This document shows positions 18,249-25,552 of a DNA stretch of 58,469 nt, piece after piece; position 1 is the first letter of the stretch, and each line of letters starts with the position of its first letter. The position numbers were made by a program, and so were the translations under genes. Under the pieces are notes generated by a model. The model was not told the origin of the DNA, searched no databases, and worked only from the letters and a program-made list of their open reading frames with translations. The stretch comes from Pacificimonas sp963710205 (lineage in GTDB: Bacteria; Pseudomonadota; Alphaproteobacteria; Sphingomonadales; Sphingomonadaceae), in NCBI GenBank assembly GCA_963710205.1, contig CAVPZG010000003.1, positions 1 to 58,469 of the forward strand. Direction: 5' to 3'.

Positions 18249-20993
18249 TCACTCGGCAGCGGGTTCAGGCGCGCTGCCTGTCACGATGCGTGGCGCCCCC
18301 GAAGGCTGGAAATTGACCGCGCCCAGATTGATGATCGGCTTGTCGCCGCCCACCGTGATGCCCACAGCCAGCGGCGCGTCATGTCCGATCACGGCAGCGG
18401 TTTCCGGGGCGAGACGCAGGGTATAGCGGCCATAGCGCACCAGCTCGAAAAGAATGAAGCCATCGAAATCGGTCTTTGTTTCCGCCGCGACGCGCCCGTC
18501 CGCACCAATCAGCTGCAGCAACGCGCCCGCCAGCGGGCCGCCCTGACGGTATAATGTCCCTTCCACTTCGCCCGTGGGCGTCAGCGGCAGGTCGACGGGC
18601 ATGGCAATGCCGCGGCGGGGCACGATGACCACGCCGTCCGTTGCAGGCAGCAGCAGCGGGTCTTCCAGTGATGCCGCATCGACTTTCAGCAGGGTTTTCT
18701 TGCCCGATGAGAGTCCCGCCACCAGCGCCGCGCCATCAGCGCCGGTCTCCGCCCGTGTCGCGCGGCGATCCGCCGAAACCCGCACGCCCTCGTGCACGGG
18801 CTCATTCTCCTGCCAGGTCTCGTCGCCATTCAGATCGGTGAAGACCCGCGCCGCCACCTGCCCGCGCGAGGCCAGCCTGTCGGAACTGACATTCGCGAAG
18901 CGCCCGGTCGGCCCGGGCCCGAAACTCATGGCCAGGTTGAGGCCGGCGGCGACGCCGCCGTCCGTATCCGCCTCGACTTCTGCGCCCAGCGCGAACCGGT
19001 CGAAGCGCTGGGCATAGCCCGCACTGAAAGCGCCAAGGCGCCGGCGCTCGTCATAGCTTGCCTCACCCCGCACGGTCCCGCGATCGTTGAGGCGGTATGT
19101 CGCTGTCAGCCGCGTCTCTTCCAGTTTGGCGCGCCCTGAGAGGCGATACCGCGCCTCGCCGCGAAGGCTCATCCTGCCGACACGGCCGCCAACCTGCGTT
19201 CGTCCGGAAAGGCCATCCGTGGCAAGGCCGGTGCCCGACCTTTTTTCCCATTCGACGCCCTGCGTCACGGACAGTCCCGCCAGACGGGAGGCGACTTGCG
19301 CGCTGACTTCCGTGACGTCGTCCGCCGCACGATTGTTTCTGTGTCTCGCGCTGAGCGAAAAGACGAGCGGGCGGCTTTGGGAGGAGGCATCATGAATGAC
19401 GCGCGCCTCGTGCACGCTGCGCGTGTCGTTGGCGATCTGGTCCGTCAATATACCCTTCTGGAAGGTGCTGGACGCAAAATAGGACGTTTTTCCCGTCCGC
19501 CCGGAAAGTCGCGCGCCAAGAGCAGTGCCGCCGGAAAGGCCGCGCACGGCATCGAGCTCTATAACCGCACCGGCAATGGACTTCGTTGCGGAGGCCTCCA
19601 GATAGCCGCGCATTCTCCCTTGGTCGTCTTCGACGGCATGCGCGGCCAGACCGACGGAAAAGCTCTTCGACACGCCGTGTTCGGCCCCGATGACGGCCTG
19701 CAACGGCGTCTCGCCGACACGGTCCGCGTCAATGACGATCAGATCGCGGCCATCCTCGACGGCCCCGGCCCGGTACCAGGTCCTGCCTGCGGGGACCGCT
19801 TCGTCACCGACGCGGCGAATGAAGATTTCACGCCGATCCTGACCCTGCGGACCGAATAGTCTCACTTCAAAGATATTCTCGCCATAAAGAAGGGGTATTT
19901 CCTCGAAAGCGTAACGTCCCGTCTCGCCGGGTTCCGTAAACGCGATCAGCGCGCCATTGCGGTACAATTCCGCTTCCCAGCCGACCGGGAGTTCACCGTA
20001 AAGTGCGGTCACGTCGAAATCGGTCGACCGGGTCAGCGGCATGTTGGTCAGCCAGACCCCCCGGCCCGCCGCGCTTGTGGAGATCAGGCCGTTGGAATTG
20101 GTGCGGACATCGCCAACTACGGCCTCCGTCGCGCCCAGGCCCCCGAACAGCCGGCCATCTGCGTCCTGACGGTAGGCGCGTAACCGCAAGGCCTGCGGAA
20201 TGCCGTCCTCGTTCGAGGAAAGACGGGCGTCATAGGATAGTTTGGCCGCCTCTCCAGCGCCGTAAAGCGCATAGCGCGCCTGTCCCTGTGTCTTGCCGCG
20301 TCTCACGTCCCGCGTAGCGCCGAACGAGGCCACCAGGTCCAGCGACGGTGTCCGCCACATCGCATAAGGCGCCGTCTTTTCCGGCAACGTCTGGAGCAGA
20401 TTTTCCTCTTCGCTGCGGTTCCTGAGGCCCGCCCGCATGCGTTCGCGGTCGGCGGCCAGCTCGACAGGCAGTTTTTCCCTGGTGGAAAGCCGCAGTCGCG
20501 CCTCACCGAATTTCGGCGTCATGGTCAGACCGAACCAGCGCGAAACGGCGTCCGCTTCGGCACACAGGCCGCCACTATGACGATATAACTCGCCGCCTTC
20601 TATATTTTCGCTGGATTTTCCATATTCGACGCTGGAAGGCGACAGGACGAACCTATTACGTTCGTTCAGAAACCAGCCGCTCGCCGTTGCCGCAGGTGCA
20701 TCGACCTTTATCGGAAAGTCGAGCGCTGCCAGCATCTGGCGCAGATCCAGACAGTAGCTGCCGGTTTCCAGTCGATAGGCCTCAACCGAATCGCCGAGCA
20801 GGTAACTGCCCTTCTCAACCGAGAGCAGCAGGTAATTTTCCTCGTCAACTTCCGGCAGACCGGATTCCGCACGCGCATCATCCTGATCTGCCGTCTGTGC
20901 ATAAGCGGGCGCGAATGCAGACGCGGACATGGAAAACGCCAGTGCGGCCAGCACCGGCGCTTTCAGGCTGGTCAGGAGGGAAACGCGGGCCAT
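18249..20993 (-). CDS. Usher-like outer-membrane protein of a chaperone-usher-type pathway
   Basis: 914 residues with a signal peptide (to about AYAQ, residue 33). An N-terminal domain of about 170 residues has two Cys (GSYCLDL, GGLCAEA) and precedes a long region of alternating beta strands consistent with a barrel. Usher-like stretches include LTRSTDFDVTALYGELPVGWEAELYRNG and YAFEEIPLLYGENIFEVRLFG. The C-terminal ~200 residues begin ARVFTDLNGDETW and look like SdrB/carboxypeptidase-regulatory Ig-like folds. It follows the PapD-like chaperone gene by 26 bp. The expected role is to assemble and export the DUF4402 subunits. The usher call rests on pattern and context, not on a profile search. 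Confidence 0.75.
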   Translation of the reverse strand: MARVSLLTSLKAPVLAALAFSMSASAFAPAYAQTADQDDARAESGLPEVDEENYLLLSVEKGSYLLGDSVEAYRLETGSYCLDLRQMLAALDFPIKVDAPAATASGWFLNERNRFVLSPSSVEYGKSSENIEGGELYRHSGGLCAEADAVSRWFGLTMTPKFGEARLRLSTREKLPVELAADRERMRAGLRNRSEEENLLQTLPEKTAPYAMWRTPSLDLVASFGATRDVRRGKTQGQARYALYGAGEAAKLSYDARLSSNEDGIPQALRLRAYRQDADGRLFGGLGATEAVVGDVRTNSNGLISTSAAGRGVWLTNMPLTRSTDFDVTALYGELPVGWEAELYRNGALIAFTEPGETGRYAFEEIPLLYGENIFEVRLFGPQGQDRREIFIRRVGDEAVPAGRTWYRAGAVEDGRDLIVIDADRVGETPLQAVIGAEHGVSKSFSVGLAAHAVEDDQGRMRGYLEASATKSIAGAVIELDAVRGLSGGTALGARLSGRTGKTSYFASSTFQKGILTDQIANDTRSVHEARVIHDASSQSRPLVFSLSARHRNNRAADDVTEVSAQVASRLAGLSVTQGVEWEKRSGTGLATDGLSGRTQVGGRVGRMSLRGEARYRLSGRAKLEETRLTATYRLNDRGTVRGEASYDERRRLGAFSAGYAQRFDRFALGAEVEADTDGGVAAGLNLAMSFGPGPTGRFANVSSDRLASRGQVAARVFTDLNGDETWQENEPVHEGVRVSADRRATRAETGADGAALVAGLSSGKKTLLKVDAASLEDPLLLPATDGVVIVPRRGIAMPVDLPLTPTGEVEGTLYRQGGPLAGALLQLIGADGRVAAETKTDFDGFILFELVRYGRYTLRLAPETAAVIGHDAPLAVGITVGGDKPIINLGAVNFQPSGAPRIVTGSAPEPAAE

Positions 20994-21019
20994 GGCCAGC
21001 CGGGATGTGCCTCTCGGCC

Positions 21020-21892
21020 TTAGCCCAGCGTCACGGCATGTTCGGCCAGCAGGACGCGTTTGCCGTCCTGTTCTTCATAATAGCGGACCATGGCACTGCC
21101 GCTCATAGGACCGTCATAGGCGGGATTGACCGGAATCTGTACGGTGCGCCCCTGCACTTCGGGATAGACGGCAATACCGCGCAGCTGCGCGACCGGTTCG
21201 TTGCTGCCATCTTTTTCGATGACAAGGTCACCATAGACGGAGCGATCGCCCAGACGCTGCAGCTTCACGTCGAAGACGCGCTCCGCATCGGCCATGACCA
21301 GGCTGGCGTTGTCGATGACGGCACCGCCCTCCAGCTCGCCATGTCGAACGATCAGCGGAATCGTGATGCCGTAAATCGCAGTCAGGCGAATGGCGAGCGC
21401 CTTTTCCGCCTCAGCTTTTGCGGCGACGTCGGAAAGGTCCTCGACTTCGGGGATCGCGCGAAACAGCATGTGAATGCGGTACTCGCCGCTGGCGAGGTCA
21501 GCGGGCTTCCGGACCGCGACACGCACGGCCTGCGGCTGGTTGGGGTCGAGCCGGACGCGCCGCGGGGCGAAGCGAATCATCTGCTCTGCCAGCTTTTCGG
21601 CCTCGTTCAGCGTCTCAGGCTCCGAAATGCCACCTTCGGGCGTCATTCGCCGGGCAACGAGGGAGACGCGGTAGGTGGCAGCCTTCACGCCGATGTTTTT
21701 CAGGATGATCTCGGTGGAGCGCTCGCGCCCATCGAACATCAGCCGCGTCGGCGCGACCAGAAGATCCGTCGCGTGCGCGCCTGTCGGCAGACTTGTGAAA
21801 AGGGCCGCAACCAGCAGTTGCGCCGTTAACCCGATCTTCACGTTCCGCCGCCAGAACCCCGTCTTGCAAGTCTTGCTGTTCATCTGGATCAT
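21020..21892 (-). CDS. PapD-like periplasmic pilus chaperone
   Basis: 290 residues with a signal peptide ending near GAHA (about residue 41). Two Ig-like domains follow. The first has VAPTRLMFDGRERSTEIILKN and a YRVSLVARRM strand; the conserved edge strand includes IRFAPRRVRLDPNQPQAVRV, typical of fimbrial chaperones. Such proteins donate a strand to pilin subunits in the periplasm. An alternative start is Met4. It lies between the DUF4402 gene and the usher gene, with a terminator on its upstream side. Confidence 0.85.
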   Translation of the reverse strand: MIQMNSKTCKTGFWRRNVKIGLTAQLLVAALFTSLPTGAHATDLLVAPTRLMFDGRERSTEIILKNIGVKAATYRVSLVARRMTPEGGISEPETLNEAEKLAEQMIRFAPRRVRLDPNQPQAVRVAVRKPADLASGEYRIHMLFRAIPEVEDLSDVAAKAEAEKALAIRLTAIYGITIPLIVRHGELEGGAVIDNASLVMADAERVFDVKLQRLGDRSVYGDLVIEKDGSNEPVAQLRGIAVYPEVQGRTVQIPVNPAYDGPMSGSAMVRYYEEQDGKRVLLAEHAVTLG

Positions 21893-22219
21893 ACCCGGTT
21901 CCTTGCTGATACTTTTGACCAGCCTGTATTTGTAAACATGGAGCGGTTTTCCGGTCCGGTCGCGTGGACATCCCCGTTTTCACGCGGCCGGGCCGGAACC
22001 CACCGATGGACTGTCGTCAGGCCCGCCCGCCAGCCCCCGAATCCCCGTTCGAATGGCAGGCGCGTCTGACGGCAGTTACCGGCAGAAGACATCCCTACCG
22101 GCCCATTCACCATGCACCCGCCAAGGTTGAAGAATCGCTAAGACCTTCCCCGCAGGCCCAAATAGAAAGGGCCCGCCGGTTTCCCGGCGGGCCCTCGCTC
22201 ATGTCAGTCAGCGCGATGC
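21893..22219. other. Leader between the pilin-like gene and the chaperone gene
   Basis: About 327 bp without a gene. It contains the strong hairpin at 22168-22195 and then about 275 bp to the chaperone start. Either the chaperone and usher are expressed by read-through or a second promoter lies here; no promoter motif is obvious. Confidence 0.6.
22161..22195 (-). terminator. Strong hairpin terminator/attenuator after the DUF4402 gene
   Basis: Perfect 12-bp GC-rich stem (arms 22168-22179 and 22184-22195, loop TTTC), followed on the minus strand by TTCTATTTG. It lies 24 bp after the DUF4402 stop and would let the subunit gene be expressed in excess over the chaperone and usher genes. Confidence 0.85.
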
Positions 22220-22699
22220 TTACTGATATTCAGCCGTCACCGTATAGGTGCCGCTGTATACGCCAAGAGGAGCGGCAGCGTTCAGGTTCAGCGTGGCGCC
22301 AAGGTTGAACGGCACGCTGGTTCCTGTGCCCAGAAGTGTCGGGTTCACTGCGCCGTCGCGGGTAAAGCCGTTGACGGTCAGCGTGTTGGTACCGTTGGCG
22401 AGGTCGACAGATGCTGGCAGCGTGACTGTAACCGTCTTGCCGTTCTGGCCTTCGAGGTTCCAGACGCCCGCTGCTGCATTGTTCAAATAGGCAGCGCCAG
22501 TCACGGTGCCGTCAGGTGCGACAACGACGGTACCGGTCGCACCCTGCAGGACATAACCGAAATCGAGGCCGGAAGCCTGCGCGATGGTCAGGTTCTCGAC
22601 CAGCTCGACGGTTGCGCTGCCCGTGCCGTCGGCTGCGACAGCGGCGGTTGCGGAAAGTGCGGTGACAGCGACAAGCGCGCCCTTGAAAACTGCGTTCAT
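22220..22699 (-). CDS. DUF4402 domain protein, probable pilus/surface-fibre subunit
   Basis: 159 residues from the ATG at 22699 (AAGGA 10 nt upstream). The signal peptide MNAVFKGALVAVTALSATAAVAA precedes a single beta-rich domain with the DUF4402 pattern (VVVAPDGTVTG, LGATLNLNAAAPLGVYSGTYTVTAEYQ). The C-terminal alternating hydrophobic strand ending at Tyr-Gln is what chaperone-bound pilins show. It is the first gene of the cluster with the chaperone and usher-like genes. No tip adhesin was found in the window. Confidence 0.85.
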   Translation of the reverse strand: MNAVFKGALVAVTALSATAAVAADGTGSATVELVENLTIAQASGLDFGYVLQGATGTVVVAPDGTVTGAAYLNNAAAGVWNLEGQNGKTVTVTLPASVDLANGTNTLTVNGFTRDGAVNPTLLGTGTSVPFNLGATLNLNAAAPLGVYSGTYTVTAEYQ

Positions 22700-22825
22700 T
22701 TTGGTGGTTCCTTGCAATGATTCGGTATCTAGTCGGCATTGGCATCCCCGCCTCTGCTTGATGACGCTATACGAACCGAATCTTCACGGGACCGTTACAA
22801 AAAGGGTTAAGGGGCCAGTAACGCC

Positions 22826-23974
22826 TCAGCGCGCGAAATAGCGTTCCAGCAGGCCCCTGTAGATAAGGGTCAGCGCCTCTATATCGGCGACCGCCACATG
22901 CTCTCCGACCTTATGCATGGAGGCCCCCGGCAGACCGAATTCCACGACAGGGCACAGGCGCCGGATGAAGCGGGCGTCGGACGTACCGCCGCTCGTTGAG
23001 AGTTCGGGCGTCTGGCCCGCCACCGATTCGATGGCATCGGAAACCAGCCTGGACAGCTTTCCGGGCGGGGTGAAAAAGGCTTCACCGGAGATTTTCGCCT
23101 CGACATCCGCCCCCGGCGTCACGCCATGCGCTGTCTCCTCGATCCAGCGCACAAGATCCGCGCCCCTGTGCATGTCGTTGAAGCGGATGTTGAGCCGCGC
23201 CTCGGCATGACCGGGAATGATATTATGTGCGGGATTGGGCGCGGTCAGGTCGGTGACTTCCAGATTTGACGGCTGGAACCAGTCATTGCCCTTGTCCAGT
23301 ACGCGCGCCTTCAGTGCCGCGAGAATGGTGACCAGATGCGTGATCGGATTGTCAGCCTGGTGCGGATAGGCGACATGGCCCTGCGCGCCTCTGACCCGTA
23401 TCCAGACATTGACGCTCCCGCGCCTGCCGATCTTGACCATGTCGCCCAGACTGGCCCGGCTGGTCGGTTCGCCGACCAGGCAATGGTCCGGCACATGGCC
23501 GTTCGCTTCCATCCATTCGAGGAGCGGCTTCGTGCCGAAAGTGGCAGGGCCCTCTTCGTCGCCCGTGATGATCAGGCTGATGGAACCGGTATCGGGACGT
23601 ACCTCGTGCGCGGCGGAGATGAAGCAGGCGATGGCCGATTTCATGTCCGAGGCGCCGCGTCCGATCAGGAAACCGTCCTGAACCTCCGCCGCGAAGGGAT
23701 CGACTTCCCATGCCGCCATGTCGCCCGGCGGCACGACATCGGTATGTCCGGCAAAGGCGAAATGCGGACCGGCTGTTCCGCGTCTTGCGAAGATATTGCT
23801 GACGGGGCCGTCCGGCGCCTCGCCCCATATATGACGCCAGACGGTAAAGCCCGCCGCTTCGAGAGCGGCCACCAGAAGGTCCTGCGCGCCTGCATCGGCG
23901 GGCGTGACACTGGGGCAGCGGATCAGGTCGCGCGCCAGGTCCAGCGCGCGGCTGCCCGCTTCGGGTCTAGTCAC
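22826..23974 (-). CDS. dapE: Succinyl-diaminopimelate desuccinylase
   Basis: 382 residues. The GTG start at 23974 (VTRPEAG) lies inside the dapD 3' end, an 8-bp overlap; the open frame to 24388 is only a shadow of dapD. M20-family metal ligands are in FAGHTDVVPPGD, GRGASDMKSA, ITGDEEGPA and near the C-terminus FGLPGASMHKVGEH. DapE hydrolyses N-succinyl-LL-diaminopimelate in lysine and peptidoglycan precursor synthesis. The gene is coupled to dapD. Confidence 0.95.
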   Translation of the reverse strand: MTRPEAGSRALDLARDLIRCPSVTPADAGAQDLLVAALEAAGFTVWRHIWGEAPDGPVSNIFARRGTAGPHFAFAGHTDVVPPGDMAAWEVDPFAAEVQDGFLIGRGASDMKSAIACFISAAHEVRPDTGSISLIITGDEEGPATFGTKPLLEWMEANGHVPDHCLVGEPTSRASLGDMVKIGRRGSVNVWIRVRGAQGHVAYPHQADNPITHLVTILAALKARVLDKGNDWFQPSNLEVTDLTAPNPAHNIIPGHAEARLNIRFNDMHRGADLVRWIEETAHGVTPGADVEAKISGEAFFTPPGKLSRLVSDAIESVAGQTPELSTSGGTSDARFIRRLCPVVEFGLPGASMHKVGEHVAVADIEALTLIYRGLLERYFAR

Positions 23975-24797
23975 GCAGCAACTCGTTGATCGACGTCTTC
24001 GACCGCGTCTGCGCATCGACACGCTTGACGATGACCGCGCAGTAGAGGCCGGGGCCGCCGTCCCTGCCCGGTAATGTACCCGGTACGACGACGCTGTAGG
24101 CGGGAACCCGGCCGCGCATGACCTCGCCAGTCGCGCGATCGACAATCTTGGTAGAGGCGCTGAGATAGACACCCATCGACAGGACCGCGCCTTTTTCGAC
24201 GACAACGCCTTCGGCGACTTCGGACCGCGCGCCGATGAAACAGTCATCTTCGATGATGGTCGGGCTCGCCTGAAGCGGCTCGAGCACGCCGCCAATGCCT
24301 GCGCCGCCGGACAGGTGCACGTTTCTGCCGATCTGGGCGCAGCTGCCGACGGTCGCCCAGGTGTCGACCATCGTGCCCTCGTCGACAAACGCGCCGATGT
24401 TGACGAAGCTGGGCATCAGAACACAGTTCTTGCCAATATGCGCGCCCTGCCTGACGATTGCGCCGGGCACGGCGCGAAATCCCGCTTTGCGAAAGCGGTT
24501 CTCGTCCCATCCGGCAAATTTCGATGGCACCTTGTCAAACCCGTTGCCGCCCGCAGTCGTGCCGTCGGAAAGCCGGTTGTCGTTCAGCCGAAAGGACAGA
24601 AGTACAGCCTTTTTCAGCCATTCGTTGACCTTCCAGCCGCCGCTGTCCTTCTCCGCGACGCGCAGTGTTCCGGCATCAAGTCCGGCAAGCGCTTCGTCCA
24701 CGGCATCGCGGACCTCGCCCATGGTCGTGACGGTCAGCTGCGCGCGGTCGTCCCACGCGCTCTCAATGGCTTGTTCAAGGGCGTTTGCAAGGCTCAT
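23967..24797 (-). CDS. dapD: 2,3,4,5-tetrahydropyridine-2,6-dicarboxylate N-succinyltransferase
   Basis: 276 residues, full length. The N-terminal helical domain is followed by hexapeptide repeats of a left-handed beta-helix (IGKNCVLMPSFVNIGAFVDEG, GGAGIGGVLEPL, DDCFIGARSEVAEGVVVEKG). It makes N-succinyl-2-amino-6-oxopimelate from succinyl-CoA, the step before DapC/DapE. It overlaps the HAD phosphatase gene upstream by 4 bp and dapE downstream by 8 bp. Confidence 0.97.
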   Translation of the reverse strand: MSLANALEQAIESAWDDRAQLTVTTMGEVRDAVDEALAGLDAGTLRVAEKDSGGWKVNEWLKKAVLLSFRLNDNRLSDGTTAGGNGFDKVPSKFAGWDENRFRKAGFRAVPGAIVRQGAHIGKNCVLMPSFVNIGAFVDEGTMVDTWATVGSCAQIGRNVHLSGGAGIGGVLEPLQASPTIIEDDCFIGARSEVAEGVVVEKGAVLSMGVYLSASTKIVDRATGEVMRGRVPAYSVVVPGTLPGRDGGPGLYCAVIVKRVDAQTRSKTSINELLRD

Positions 24798-25459
24798 GTC
24801 AGGTCTTTCGTAATGTCGGCCAGCCAGTCACCCAGGTCTTTAATGACCAGATCGACGCTGTCCATGTCGGCGTGCAGGCCGCCCGCCTCGCTGCCATTGT
24901 CGATCCAGACCGTCGTCATGCCCAGCGCCTTGGCCGGGGCAAGGTTGCGTGCCATGTCCTCGACGAAGACGCTGCGTGCGGGAACGATGCCCAGCGTCTC
25001 GCACATCTGCGTGTAAACGCCGGGTTCCGGTTTGGGGCGGTAGTTCATGGCATGGATGTCGTGGATCGCTTCGAACGACTGGCCCAGCCCAAGCCGGGTG
25101 AGCACCTTTTCCGCATAGGCGGCGTCGCCATTTGTAAAGACCAGCTTGCGCCCCGGCAGGGCAGCGATCCCGTCCACGACACGCGGATCTTCAGCCAGAA
25201 TGTCCATTTCGATGTCATGGACAAAATCAAGGAATCGCTGGGGTTCGACGCCGTGGCCGTCCATCAGCCCGCGCAGGGTCGTGCCATGGGCGTGAAAAAA
25301 CTGCTTCTGGATGCGATGCGCCTCGGTGCGGCTCACATTCAGTTCTTCCGCGATGAACTGTCCCATGCGCTCGTCGATCCGCGCGAACAGGTTCGCGCTT
25401 GCCGGATAAAGCGTGTTGTCCATGTCGAACAGCCAGGTGTCGATGTGCGTCAAATCCAT
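24794..25459 (-). CDS. HAD-family pyrimidine 5'-nucleotidase-like phosphatase
   Basis: 221 residues from the ATG at 25459; a longer frame to 25513 has a poor N-terminus. HAD motif I is FDMDNTLYP (Asp12, Asp14), motif II is VFTNGD, and motif IV is FVEDMARNL. The class 'pyrimidine 5'-nucleotidase' (SSM1/Phm8-like) matches the alphaproteobacterial neighbours of dapD. The true substrate is unproven. It heads the operon with dapD and dapE. Confidence 0.88.
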   Translation of the reverse strand: MDLTHIDTWLFDMDNTLYPASANLFARIDERMGQFIAEELNVSRTEAHRIQKQFFHAHGTTLRGLMDGHGVEPQRFLDFVHDIEMDILAEDPRVVDGIAALPGRKLVFTNGDAAYAEKVLTRLGLGQSFEAIHDIHAMNYRPKPEPGVYTQMCETLGIVPARSVFVEDMARNLAPAKALGMTTVWIDNGSEAGGLHADMDSVDLVIKDLGDWLADITKDLT

Positions 25460-25552
25460 CACGCGCGCATAATGACCCCGTCCGCATTCAGCAATTCGAC
25501 ATATTCTCTTCACTAGGGCAGTCTTGTTCCCGTTCTAAAGCGCGAGTCTGCC

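Noticed and set aside
22794..22820. TTAC/TTAA half-sites as a CtrA site upstream of the DUF4402 gene
   Set aside because: Spacing is 8 nt and one half differs from TTAA; too weak.
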